The position numbers and the translations under genes were made by a program. From assembly GCA_023078555.1 (NCBI GenBank), contig CM041203.1:1875481-1939480 (forward strand): a stretch of 64,000 nt of DNA, in the 5' to 3' direction. Origin of the DNA: Ulva prolifera. Taxonomy: Eukaryota > Chlorophyta > Ulvophyceae > Ulvales > Ulvaceae. This document shows positions 33,586-46,234 of the stretch, piece after piece. Position 1 is the stretch's first letter. Each line of letters begins with the position of its first letter. The notes under the pieces are model-generated. The model was not told where the DNA came from and searched no databases. It saw only the letters and a list, made by a program, of their open reading frames with translations.

Positions 33586-36500
33586 CTAGTGCTTATGGTC
33601 CTTCCACGTGGTGCTATGTGTCGATAGGTGCGCCACAGCACGCTCATATATGGAATCAGGGATGTCATCACTACATTCGGGGCTGCTGTGGCCATGATCT
33701 TGCCTCCGCGTCCTGGAGCTGGCCGCTGTGGCGTGTTTCTTCACCCGCAGCTTGAAGCCTATGCAAGTACGCCATTGTAAATCCAGAATTCCAATGTGCG
33801 TCAGGCGCATGTCTTTCAGTCACAGGATGTAGACTCACACCAGCATTGGTAGGATGTCCTGCTATGAACGTTTCCAATGTTGCCAATGCAGGTCCGGACA
33901 GCCAGTGGCTTCCATACTGTTCCGCGCTCTCCATCGTGGTCTTAATCTGTTCATTGGTTGCATGGAAATGCGTCAGGAGTGTTGCCGCTCCCTCGATCTG
34001 TGCAGAGCTGCTGGCAGGAGTCAACAAGACTCTCAACAGTGGCCATGCAAATTGTTGATCAACCACACCGCCATTGATCAATGCCGGCAATATTGATGAG
34101 ACGCATTTCGCAAGCTGTGGTATACCTCTTGTTTCATCTGGCTTCAACGGTGAATGCAAACTTGATGCTGCTGTTGCCACTGCTTCATTGCCTTCAGCAT
34201 CATTTGTCTGATCACTGCCGAACACCAGGGAAATGAGGAACGCAGACACCTGTAGCTTGCTGCTGCTAATCAATCTGACGAGTAGTGCTGATAAAGTGGC
34301 TTGCCCTGTGGCCTGCAAGCAAAAGCATAGTAGTGCACCGTGATTCGAGGTTAAGCACAGATGACAGATGTGTTGATCACATTTTGCGAACGCACCGGAC
34401 AATGCAAAGCACATCGCAGTGCTTGAATAAGTGTATGTAGCTTGAGGCTCTCATTTTGAGCCAGCTGCAACAGAGCTTGACCTGCAGCCAGTGTGGCTGC
34501 ATCCGCTGCAGCGGAATGCTGGACAGTGCACTCGCTGCTGCTACCGCATCCTCCAGGGCTTCCCTGCGGCAAGATAAGTTTCTGGATCCAGAGCGCACAC
34601 CAAAAACATAAGGATTGTGCGAAATCAAGAAGATGTCACGTATCGATGCTGCGACAAACAGACCTTCCCACCATTTGCACGTCTCTGCTCACGTGACAGA
34701 ATAGCTGCGATGCAGTCTGTGCACACATCAACTAGCCCTGAGTCCTTAGCTTCCAGGGGGCAGTATGTTGCTACTTGCACTGCACCTTGTATGTTCAACA
34801 CAAGCTCTTGTGAGGACTTCACATCATCCACGCACGCAGCTCCTGCACATGCCTTTGAATCTGCAGACTGCACAGTGGATGACCGAACTGCAGACATAAC
34901 CAAACATCCTGTGTCGTTCCTGCAAGAGAGTCCTGCAGAGCCTGCAACCTCAAGCACATTTGGCTCATCAGCGATCGATTGTGTTGGGCAGAGAATGGGC
35001 ATAACTTGATGGCTGCTTGCATTGCATGTCTCCTCAACAGATGCGATTGATGTGAGGCGCCATTTGCTACATCAGTTATGACTTGCAGCACAGAATCCAC
35101 GTTCAAGACATGCAGCATTTGCTGGAACACATGCTCTGTTGACTCTTGAGCTTCCTGATCCTGCACGCATCCATCTCACACTGACTTACGTATACCAAGT
35201 GCAATGCTATCAACCACTCCTCGCTATCAACCAAATCGGCAGAGTGCTGCGTACACCGATTCACCAGCAACATGTGAGAGGGCCAGAGTTCCTACCGTGT
35301 GCTGCATTTGGTTCACGAGAGTGAGAACGCTGCTCAAAACATGCCTGGCAGTGCCAAACGCCAACATCAACAGGGACGCTTTCTCAGCTGGTGCCCCTGC
35401 ATGGGCAGGCGTCACAGTAAGGACCACACAATTGACATGGTAGACGACCATTGCAGAGCAGTGCGCACTTGGGGGCGTCAAGCTGTTGCAAACAAACTTC
35501 ATCAATACCATGAATGCCTTCGTGACATCTGCCTGCTTTGAATAGCGGACCAAGAAATCCAGCATTGCCTGGGTGAGTTCATACCCGCTGTTGCTGTTAC
35601 AGGCAGGCAACAACTGAGAGACATGATGCAAGATCTGGCGGCAGTTCTCGGGTTGTTCATCAGCAGGTGAACCGTGCTCTAGGAGCACCACGGCATGCCT
35701 TGCAAGGTCCCACCGGGCTGCACTGGTGTCATCAATGCTGCAAGCAGCCTGCACCCCAGACGCATGTCTCGTGCACCGACCAAACCTTGCAGTAGATGCC
35801 TACTGTATTACCAACGGCATGCTATATGCAGCAGGAGTCACTGCGCACCATCTCCTGCGATCCCACCAGGACAGTAGCCAAAATGGACAAGAGCAGCTGT
35901 GTTTGGGCACCAGTGTTGCTGGTGGGAGCACTCAAGCAGCGCAGCTGGTGCATGCATTGTGTTGCATGCTGCACATGTTGCACATCGACATCATCTGCAC
36001 ATATAGCCTCTGTCATTCTCAGAATACTCATGTGATTGACAACTTCACCGATGCGTAGGCCTTGTTGCTTGGTCTGTGATGCCTGTCTGAACCCCGATGC
36101 AGGTGCGCATGCTGCAAGTAGATATCACCTGTCATCATCATCTCCGTGTTCATGTTGGAGAGCCTCTTCCACAATGTGCCAACCATAGCGTTCTGGACTT
36201 TCGCCGGGCACAGCTTTTGCAAGCTGTGCGGATCTGTTTTGTGTTCGCCATGCCGAAGCTCTTCCAGAGTGGTCCACGCCATGCGGGCATCAGCATCAAA
36301 CAGCACTACCTCCCATAGTTTGCAGATGCTGGAACAGGATGCATCATCCATGGCCATCAGAATGTGCTGCGCAATGTCAGATCTGCCGGCTCGGAATTCT
36401 CGTGCTGCAACCTGGGCCATCTGCAGAACATAACACATGTAATTGCTTTCCTGCTTGAGGGCACCCCCAAGGTACATCAGAACATGCCTGTCGGACAGAT

Positions 36501-38140
36501 TCCCAGCATTCGTCCACACAGTCAGCGCCGGTTTGACTGGTTTCTTTCAAGAGCTTTAGCGCTCCCCCCCATAGCAGACTACTAAACTCCTTCCTGTCTG
36601 CATTGCTGATCACAGCTTTTGGATAAAATGCGATTGTGAGCGCCGACTGCACGAGTGCTTTCATCACAGCTGATGCAAGCTCCTGCACAAGAAAACCATG
36701 GTCTATGCATGCGTTCACAGCAAACCCCACACGAACATGCAGTAGCTTTGATTCCCCTGAGATCATGGCAGTCAATGCCTTACCATGCTCCCACGCGCAT
36801 CAGAGCTTTGTATTGCACTGGACACCGTGATTAAGTCTTTTGAGGCAGCCACGAGGATACGCTTGTTCTCCATCTTGCCCGCCACAGCCCCAAGATGATC
36901 CAGCAGCAAGCTGCCCGCATCGCTCATGTGGATCACTCCATTAATCTGTGAGGTAAGCAACACTCGAGCCTCATGACAAGCACTGATTCTGACTGCGCAG
37001 TCGCCGCCTTGCGTGAGGAGTGTGACCAAGCCCTTTGCTGACCACCTTTGCAATTGGCCATAAGCTTCGTGGTTGCCTGTTCCTTGAGCCGCTGGTGAAG
37101 ACAGCTGTACCAGGACTCTCAAGCAGGTACATGCTGACTTTCTCACTGCTGCCAATCTGTGTTGTGTGCACTGTCGCAACAATGCTGGCGTGACAATCAG
37201 CAGCAGCAATGCCATGGTGTGCTCCAAGTGGGCCACATGGAGAATTGCTGTGACAATGCTGCTGTGGCATTTATTGGTTTTGCCGCTTTCGCCGTCACTC
37301 AAGGCCTCCTCGAGCCTCTGCTTCAGAGCTACGCGCAGTGTGATACCACTGTCACAGGTGCGTTTATCCAGAAGTTCTAGCAGTTTGTGGATGATGTGGA
37401 CCTGGCCGCCTTCAACCAAGCCAGACAAAATTTGTGTGTTTCCCAAAGGAAATTGCCAACAATGATCTGTCAGTGCCAGCGCTACAATGCTCACCGCTGT
37501 CAATGAGTTGCATGCCATCTCGCTGGTAGCATGCCCCTTCGGAGCTGTTTCGGTGCAGACCACAACAGCCGCTTTGGCCACCAGCTGCAGTAGCTCATCT
37601 ACTGCTCGCACATCCTCGACGGCTTGCAAATCCTTCCATATGGAAAAAGTTTCTGTTGTTGCAGCTAGTGCATCCCCCAAGGCTGCCGGCATGGGATGGG
37701 CACCTGCAGGTTCGCTTGGAACTGAGTGTGGCCGCCCACAACGACATCAGCTTCAGGTCCAATTTGCGACAAAGGGTCTAAGATGCCACACTTGCCCTTA
37801 TTCGCTTACGTCCTGCAGGCTCGTTGGCTGCACGGGTGCCCGAGGGAACGGAACACAGTGCAAGAAGGAGGTGAGCGCAGGTCGCGATCACCGTGCAACT
37901 CTCGCCAAGGCTACCTTCTGTGTGAAGTGTAGCCTTATGCTGATGCATCACTCTTTGAATCGCCGAACATCCCTGACGCTGTGTTACTTCATCGCCACCG
38001 TTTCTTGTCGCCCACACCAAAGTGGACACGGTACGAGAGACAGCTTGCGACTGCGACGCGCCACACAGCAGTTTTAAATCTGCTTTTGAATCACCTTTGG
38101 GCGGGTACCTGGCGAGAATGTCAGGGAAAGACGTCGACAT
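33586..38140 (-). CDS. Large helical-repeat (HEAT/ARM-like) protein, family not recognised
   Basis: A long multi-exon gene covering about 4.5 kb. The start is ATG at 38140 (MSTSFPDILARYPPKGD) and the last intron is clear: a donor after HPTNAG and an acceptor before FKLRVKKHATAASSR, with the stop at 33586. The main coding blocks are about 38140-37890, 37710-36785, 36780-36430, 36400-36070, 36030-35790, 35750-35240, 35160-34830 and 34310-33850; junctions between them are not all solved. The protein is Leu/Ala/Val-rich with amphipathic helices about 40 residues apart and frequent Gln, Cys and His. It has no transmembrane segment and no catalytic motif. This is the look of HEAT or ARM solenoids such as those in checkpoint, ribosome-biogenesis or trafficking scaffolds, but I cannot place it in a named family. 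Confidence 0.65.
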
Positions 38141-40227
38141 CGTGTATTACAAACACCAGCCGGCTGGCTCAGAGCAAGTCGAACGGGGAGATGCGGCTGT
38201 AAACACAAATGTCGCGCCAGATTTTAATGGCGATTTGATGTGGATGATGTTGATGAAGTTTGTGGCACCACAGCTCTCACATTCAGAATTCTGTACGGCG
38301 GACTTCGATCAGAAGTAGCGACCCGTCCAGCAAACCGATACAGCTGCATTCACAATTGCATGCGCAGACATCATAGCATAGTCAGTGACATACATGGCCC
38401 CTGTTGTGTTCTACGCGGCGCTGCGAGGTCGGGTGACACGGAAATCGTATGGCCCCTCACCACGAAGACAACAGGCTGGCGAGCACCGCACGCTTGCACT
38501 GCGGGCACCTGATGCATACAATCGTTGGCAGAAAGAATGATAGTGCAGGATAGATAATTGTGAATTACTGTTCATCGTTTGGATGCGCAATCTTTTTGTA
38601 GTTGCCATGCTGGTGCCAATAGCATCCAAAGGCTCACAGTGTGTGACTCAGTCACAGAGCATTCCGCGCCGAACAGGGCCTTTCGAAATAGCGACTTGAA
38701 ATTGGAGACAGCTGTGAATAGGTAAATATCCATGGACCAAGCCGAGGCACGTAGATACGTCGTCAGCAAACCTTGCGAAGGCAGAGTACCGCAAAGTCAA
38801 GCATCAACCGCGTTCTGGCTGCGTGGTCTGGAGAGACAGCACTTGAGACTCTCGCTAGACATCTTGATCAGAGACAGTCTGCTGCCAGAGACAGTCTGCT
38901 GCCAATCCCTGAGGCCACACAGCAGGCAACAGCCTGTCACCCACTTGCACCCCACTTGCACCCTGCACAGCAAGCAAACCTGCCGCAATGCCGCGGTAGG
39001 CCGAGCGCCGTTTTGCCACAGTGTCTGCACGAGTAACCTCAGAAGGTGGATTGGAACTGTGTGGACAGGGTATAGAATCCGAGCAGCAGCATGGATTGTG
39101 GCCATTGACAATTGTTGTGGCAGTTATAGGAGCAGCAGCTGCTGTGACGTAGCACCTGGATGTCAATTCCAGGGGCTTCACTGATGATGGCACCTGATGA
39201 CGTCAGTGCATTGCCATCTCGTGTTCTGATCCTGACCTAATACCATCGGTGTTCTGCTGCGAAAACAGCCTCAAGCCACACAACAGCCGACTCCGCAACT
39301 CCCTCCTGAGCGCATTGGAGTCACAGGCTTGCGCCAGCCTCTACAAGTTTGCCAAGTGCACAGAGAGCCAATGCATGCAATACACGTAGCACCCAGCTTG
39401 TTTTGTGTTTTACACAGCAGCAAACGAACTCAGACAATGGCAATATGCTGTGCTGCTTGGCCACACCAAGGGCAGCTCAAACGGCACATATGCTGTACAT
39501 CGAATCAGTGGCGGCGAGTCCAGTGACACGAGCGTTCGGCCCTGAGGCGCATCTCGAAGTTGCACATTCAAAGTCGCCTGTCCCTGGGTTGCCGCTGCCA
39601 AGAGTTCGTGATAAATTAATGAAGTTTCGCTGATCAAAGAGAACTGTAATAAAGGAGCTACTGTATCCTATGGGGGAGAAACAGTATAGGTCTTCTACAC
39701 GCCGTGTGGGGCAGGTGGTGGAACATGCTGAGGTCTTGAATGGCGAAAGAGTTGGCAATAGGAGCAGGCGGCAGCAAGGTTCACAGCTTAGCAATTACAT
39801 CAAGGCGGTGCTTTGTTGGTACAGGCCTCAGTGAGTCAGGAGCCATTGCAAAGCTCGCCGAGAGTCTCAGCTGTCAGAGCATCGTTACTAACATGTGCCT
39901 CACACTGTGCTATCTGTGAGACTTGAGACTGCAGGGCGCTATATATCATATTATATATGTACTGCATATGAAACATGAAATTCCGCTGTTGGACTACTTT
40001 CGAGGCCCCTGTGGAGGAAGTCCTCTGTACACCGGGCAAGGGGAATGTGGCCTGATTCGAAAAATAAAATCCGCAACTAGAAAAGCGCGATTGCGCTGTC
40101 CTGCAACCCTGTGTTCCGCCCATACCTAAGGAGTGGACTTGTGCACCATGACTCACTCTGCCCCTCCTGCTCGAGGCCTTCCATCAAATCAATCGCTACA
40201 GCGGTGTGCCCGCAGGCTGCCTGCCAC
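38141..40227. other. Intergenic tract with unassigned frames
   Basis: No gene recognised. Plus-strand frames at 38732-39184 and 39349-39633 are Gln/His/Pro-rich, and the latter ends in a plausible C-terminus (PLPRVRDKLMKFR), so an unrecognised spliced gene may exist here. A 17-base unit (AGAGACAGTCTGCTGCC) is repeated exactly twice in tandem at 38870-38903. Confidence 0.3.
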
Positions 40228-42720
40228 CTATGCAAAGCAGCACCACCGGCTGGCGCTCTGCTTTGGAGGGACAGGCTCAGATTCAACCACTTCTTTAGGT
40301 TTCGACTTCTTCTTTTTATTTGGCGACGAGGCAGTCTTGGCCTTCGAGGACGCGGCATTCTTTTTAGAGGACTTGTGTCCAGGCTTCACCCCGTCTTTGG
40401 CTTTCTCACGCCTCTGCTGGCGTTTCTGCATGCATGCCTCGATCAAGCACATCGGTCCAACTGCACCAGCTACCCCAGTCATTCAACGGCACCAGCAGAG
40501 GCGCACCAATTTGCGACGAGCCTTCTCAGCTGCACGGGCGATGGCGTCAGCGTCCTCTGTCGGCTCAGCATCTGCGGCCGCCACCGCCGGCACATCCGGC
40601 TCAGCCTCTGCAGCGGCAGCCTCGGAGCAGGCTGTGGGCTCAGATGCATGGACAGGGCGTGCGTGCGCTCCCTCCGCCTTTGCACCCTGACCTGGTACAA
40701 CATCCACGCTTGCGCCGGTGCTGCCCAGGGCTCGTGACACAGAATCGTGCACCTGGGCGCCATTCGTCACCTCTGCCAGGGGCTCCCGCACCTCCAGCAC
40801 ATCCCCATTCAGGTGCTGCTGCTGCGCTGGGCCCTCGTGCACCATCTGCTTTCGCGCCGGTGAGGGTTTACGGACCGCCGCGCCCGCGTCCACCTCCGGC
40901 CGGAGCTTGCGGCGGGGATTCCGGTTGAGCACCAGCGCATCCTGAGTCGTTGGCTCAGGCCACGCGGCCTGTACCGGCGGAGGCGGCTGCGGCATCGACA
41001 GGCTGATGTCGTGCTGCACCTGCTTCAACGTGGCCGCGAGCTTGTCTAACTCGGCCGTCGTGGTCTGGAGCGTCTGGCTCGCCTTGCCGGGGCTCGGGCC
41101 GCGAAGAATCGTCGCGCGTGGCCGCGGCGCAACAAACTCTGGCGAGGCCGATGCCTTGCTTGTAGCCGAGGCGCTACCCGACCTACAAACAGACGATGCA
41201 CAGTCCTTCCGGTTCGTGTTCCGCCGGGCTGCTCCGCACCAGCAAGCAGCGGTGACACCGCTGTGCCGGCTGCGCAGCAGGGCAGCCGCAGCTGACACCA
41301 TGCAGAACGCTGTGTGTGATGCAAGACGAAGTGATCGAGAGAGGCCATGTCTCACCTGGATGGCAGCATGGACGGGGACTGGCTTCCAAAGCGCTGTGGC
41401 AGCCGGCTCCGAGTCAAAGGGCTCGGTGACAGCCTGGACGATGGAGTCTGCTGCAGACTCGGCGCCTTTCGCGCCGCGCTGGGTGTGGACATGGCGGACG
41501 ACACGTCTGCTGGGGACCTAGGAATGCGCGACCCAGTCAGCAAGCGTGTCTGGCCACCCCGCGGGGTCAGCATGCTACCGCATGGCGACGGGTCTCCGCC
41601 CGGGCTCGGCTGCATAGACATGGACGCCCCCGAAGGCGCGCGCAGCCGGCTCCTCGTGGACGAGACCGCGGAGCTGCTGTGTGCCGACGGCGCGTCGGAC
41701 CCCGGCGTTGGGAGGGCGCTCCGATACGGTGACGGGCTTGGCTCTGGAGAGGGTGCGGTAGCGCCGCTGTCTGCCGCTGCGAGATGTTGGCTTGGAGAAG
41801 GGATGGCCAGTGGGGCGACTGGCTGTGTGGATGAACGCGCCGGCACGAGGATTCCCGGGCGGGTGGGCAGACTCGTGGCAGGCCTTGGAGGCAGGTGGAC
41901 GGACGCTGGATCAGCTTCTTCTTGACTTGGGGGCTCAAGTTGTGTAACGGAAGGTCGTAGGCAATTCCCAGGCGGATAATCGTCAGTATGCGACGGTGGT
42001 CTTGAATTTACCGGCGGGAGGCTGGTGAGTGAACCACCACGGTGGAGTTGAGTGACTGGACCCGGACCGACGGCTCCTCCCCTGGAATCGGATGTTATCA
42101 CCCATGTGCCTTTACCTTGAGGCCGTTCCCTTGATCTGGGCGATCCAGGAGGTGATAGGTTGTCTACAGCGAGGTCTAAAACATGCTGCTGCGCAACTCG
42201 CCCGAGGTTGAAGCGCTCTGAACCGCTGTGGCCGTTTCGGGACAGGGACCTGCTGTGGGCCACAGCGCCCTGTGCTTTTAATAGGCCTCCTGAGCTGTCC
42301 ACCGACGGGCCTGACGGTAAGGAGCCAGGAGGGGGCATGGGGAGCTGAGCCATGTCGCTGTTGCCTTCTGGCAGGCTGGACAGCAGCTCAGAGGACCCCA
42401 TGGGGTTCAGGAGTGGCAGATGGGTCAAAGGTGGCACTGGATGCGCCTTATGAACGGGACGTGGTCCGTCCACACCTGAATGGCCAGGATGACCTTGTTC
42501 TGATGTCACAAGCAGGTGCTCCGGCCGCTGAAGCTGTGGCATGGGAGGCAGAACTGCAAGCGCAAAAAACTATTGCAGCGGGACCGTCCGGCCATTTAAT
42601 ACGACAGATGTTTATGCTGTCACTGCCGCGGTGATCAGTCGATGGAGCGCACGGCCTGACTTGCTCTTCGACAATGCAGAGTCGTGGCGAGCATCAGCTG
42701 AGGCACCCGCGGACTCGCCT
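40228..42720 (-). CDS. Disordered protein with SxIP-type motifs, polybasic tail and CaaX box
   Basis: Three exons are supported: one reaching at least from 42542 to 41356, then 41182-40507 and 40425-40228; a short exon near 42720-42640 probably precedes them. The frame across the last two junctions is phase-checked. Nearly all of the protein is Pro/Ser/Arg-rich and predicted disordered. It contains TGSRIPRS (SxIP) and TRSRLPQR (SxLP), the short basic-flanked motifs by which plus-end tracking proteins bind EB1. A possible coiled coil (TTAELDKLAATLKQVQHDIS) follows in exon 2. The C-terminus is Lys-rich (PNKKKKSKPKE) and ends CCFA, a CaaX box whose final Ala favours farnesylation. Together this suggests a lipid-anchored, possibly microtubule-linked cortical protein. 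The function is inference; I know no named homologue. Confidence 0.7.
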
Positions 42721-44247
42721 TGACGTACCCTGCACACCAGTCGTCGATCCTGATGCAAACACTTCATTCCGGGCGTCATGTCGTGGTCACCTGGTCTGCC
42801 ATCAGCTGTGTCAGTGGTGCGGACGGCAGTACAGCTTCAGGAGTTGTTACCCTCCACCAGGGCAGGATCACAAATTCAAAAGGACGGCTTGGAGCCGTTT
42901 GGAAGCATGGAATAATGAATGGTTCCTGCGGGGTGCATCTCATTGATTACGACGAAATTGTCGGAGGTTGGGCTTGCGTGTCAGCTCGGGGGCAGTGCTG
43001 GTACCCATGCTGGCACTGACCGGCCCTGCTGCAGCACAATCTCAGAGCCCACCAAGGCTGCACTATATCGTAATCCTGATATTATATTATCAGTAGCGTC
43101 CCCACATGTTCATCGGCCGAATCCTCGCGGCTCTGCGGTGCCGGAAGCTGCGCGACGGCTAGCGCTAATGCAGATAAACGCAGTCATAACACATATACAT
43201 GATTTTGCGACGCATGAGCGAGCCACTGTCTTTTGAACGGATACGCGCAGGCTTGGCGTGCGGTGATGATTCAGTCCATGAGTAGCCCGACGTGCGTACA
43301 AGCGCACATGACATACCATGAGCATGGAGACACCAGGAAGCATACCCGTGACTGCTATTGTTAGCAGCAAGCATGGAGCTTGTTTCCGCGGGGAGCGACG
43401 AAAATGCGGAGGGCCCGGCGAAACGTTCTGCATAAGTACGATGATGGCGGAGGTCAAGAGCACCGGAGAAAGACGCGAGTTAGAAGAGATGCAAGTCGAG
43501 ACGATTCTGCATCGCTACGAAATCACTAGCCTCGATTACGCAAATGTACGAACAAGCAGCGGTACATGTATATAAGCGGAGGTCCGCGTGATGCATAAAC
43601 ATCAAGTGCCAACGACTCTGGGCAAACATGGACAGCATTCTTCAAACATCGAACCTGAGAACGCCCCTTCGTCGGATCCTGCTGCGAGTAGATCATCCAC
43701 TCCGTGTGCGTAGACATCATCCCGCAAGTAATGTTTGAGTTTGTCACTATCAACTCGCTGCATGTCGGAAGCGATCACGGCAAACTGGGGCCATCAACAG
43801 CAGCTATCAATGGTCAAAACTCTACGCTGTGGCGTCGGCCTGCCAAACCATCAGCCATGGCGCGGTGTGTCGCTCACCGATTGGGACGCATCTTGAGCGC
43901 ATACGCTACACCAGCTGATACTGACCCACCGCACACCATGTTTTAAGAGCGTACCTACTGTAAAACTTTGCCACGAATCAGCGGTGGCACGTCGCGATTC
44001 ATACAACCGCGCCGAACGATTGAGGATTCCTGAAGCCACGCATACCTATGCCGCGCTTGTGCATGAAAGATGGCACCTTTGTTGCGATCAATTTTGTAGT
44101 CACTTACACAGGTAGGCTCTACACGCGTTAAACACACTCGGATTTAGAAGATTTTATACTCAAAACAAGGCAGTGACAGAGCCATGACCGCAATTGCAGA
44201 CTAGACCAGCTGGAGCGCATCGTCGTTCTAGCCCAACATGAATATCA
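42721..44247. other. Intergenic, nothing recognised
   Basis: Frames of 60 to 117 codons on both strands without recognisable domains. The promoter of the CaaX protein should lie near 42.8-43 kb. TTACA at 44104-44108 could be the ALG5 polyadenylation signal. Confidence 0.4.
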
Positions 44248-45594
44248 TCAGCTATCCCTTGCTGAAGCCTCCCCCATGACTGACCACGCCCCACTCAGAT
44301 AAGCTAACTTGATGATGAACAAATCAAACGCCATGGAAGCTATGCTCCAGAATCGGATTTTGGACCCGGCTATTTCATGCCATGTGACATTCTCCTCTGC
44401 AATAGGAATTTGCAGCCGATGTGCCAAGTAGATCAGCTCGACATCGAAGCACCATCTTTGCAGACGCATGTTGTGGAACAAAATTCTGGCCGACCTTCTT
44501 GTGAACAACTGCAGGCAAAGAAAATGTTGGATGTGACAGCCAGCCAGTTTTGCAGTGCCATTGCCATTCTGGTACGATATGTGTCTGCAGACGACCACGT
44601 TTGCGAATCATCTGCAGTTTGGGACCAGACAGTGCTTGCATGAGATGATTCTGCACTGTGTGATCCGGTACAGGAGAGGCCAGCGGACTAGCACATGGCA
44701 GAGCCTTTAAAGATCGATGAAACCGCATCTCGCAAACGGTAGGCGTGCATAGAATACCTTTCACCCATGACATGTTGGTGGGAGGGTGCTCGAGGACTGG
44801 ACATGATTTCAAGCGCGCACCTTGTATCCACATTGGGTGTCCTTCACACCAGGCCCAGCGACAAGTGTGACCAGGAAATGGAAGCCGTGCATGAGGAAGT
44901 TACGAAACCAGTGTCGCTGTGCAACAGCCTTGGTGTGCTCAAGGTATGCTCTGCTGCCCACCACCATTCCATGAGCATCTGCAATAGTCCGAAAGAGCGA
45001 CCCCTTGCTCTCACCTGTTTGCCCCCGCACGATAGACTCGAGCCGCGCATGCAACTGGTCTAGGTCACTGAACTTTGTCGCTCCATCGGAGTCTGCAAAC
45101 AGCAGTATCTCCCCCCTCGCAGCAAGCATGCCAGCCCTCACAGCAGCACCCTTTCCTTTGTTGACTGGCAGCCGGAGCACGCGGAACGTGTCTATGCCAC
45201 AACGATCAACATACTCCATTGCTCGGCGATATGTATCATCTTTGCTCCCGTCGTCAACTATGATCACTTCAAACGAGAAGTTCAGATCTTTCTTCCTTTT
45301 GATGCACAGAAATTCGAGCGCCTCATCGATAGCTGCGTTCATACGCCCAGACTCATTGTATGCAGGAAACACAACTGTCAGGGTCTTGGAAGGATCCGCA
45401 TGTATACTTGGAACTGGAATCTGTCTGGTCTGATGTGGGTCCTCAAACGTGCGACCCTCAGAGTCCGAGATGCATTGCTTGTTCAAGTTGTACATGAAGC
45501 GGGAGAGCAGTCTCAGCATAAGCCATGCCATGGCCGCCAAGGATGCAGCAACAACCATGCCACCGCCAAGGAGACCCTGGTTGGAGTAATCCAT
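44248..45594 (-). CDS. ALG5: Dolichyl-phosphate beta-glucosyltransferase ALG5
   Basis: ALG5 transfers glucose from UDP-glucose to dolichyl phosphate on the cytosolic face of the endoplasmic reticulum. The product feeds the last three glucosylations of the N-glycan precursor. Two phase-checked exons, 45594-44821 and 44508-44248, give 344 residues, the usual length. The start MDYSNQGLLGGG leads into a single N-terminal membrane anchor (MVVAASLAAMAWLMLRLL). The GT2 catalytic core follows: TVVFPAYNESGRM, FEVIIVDDGSKDDTYRRA, LPVNKGKGAAVRAGML and FADSDGATKFSDL (the DxD-type metal site), then GSRAYLEHTKAVAQRHWFRNFLMHGFH and DTQCGYKLFTR. The C-terminal RWCFDVELIYLAHRLQIPIAE and HEIAGSKI are typical. 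An upstream in-frame Met at 45753 would add about 50 residues lacking homology, so the start at the membrane anchor was chosen. Confidence 0.95.
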
Positions 45595-46234
45595 GTCTAT
45601 GTGCACCCCCGACACTGGGTGAACAGTGCGAGCTCTGCAAGGGGCACTCGGGCGGCTGCAAGCCTGACAACGGACCACAGCGCACGCAGCAAGACCTACA
45701 GAAAGGCTTTGGTGATTGCGGATGATATCATGCCAGATCAAGGCCGCCGTCATGCCCGCTCACTGTCGCTGACACTGTAGCCATGGTGAAGTGGATCACA
45801 GTTCGCACAAGTACGAGCTCTATCACCGGCAACGACCGACGTCAACCCCTCATAGCCAACACTGCATCGCGCGAAAGCACTGCAGCCTTGTGATCAATGG
45901 CTCACACCGCTGGCCACGAACATTGAATGCGCAATGACATGCATTCGACCTGCCAGAATATGCATTCCAACGCGGGTCCCGCAATCTAAACACGCGTTGC
46001 TGGCATTGCAAATCAATCACCAGATGTCAGTTCGTATTTTGGCACTGATGTGTCAGAACACTTCGCGCTGTATCAGATTTGAGCAGCAATCAGCCCATGC
46101 GTAGAACGAACGTGAACTCGCTGCACACGGCTCTGCATGTCACGAGCGCGCACGGCTGATCCGTGACAGTATGCAAACGTCAAAGTATCACTCGGCATGT
46201 CATGTGTGTTGGGATTCTGACTTGAAGGCTCAAC
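45595..46234. other. Divergent intergenic region
   Basis: About 640 bases between ALG5 (leftward) and the small charged protein gene (rightward). No coding signal; likely a shared promoter region. Confidence 0.45.

Noticed and set aside
41347-41925. 192-codon plus-strand frame over the SxIP/CaaX gene
   Set aside because: Antisense shadow of a GC-rich coding exon.
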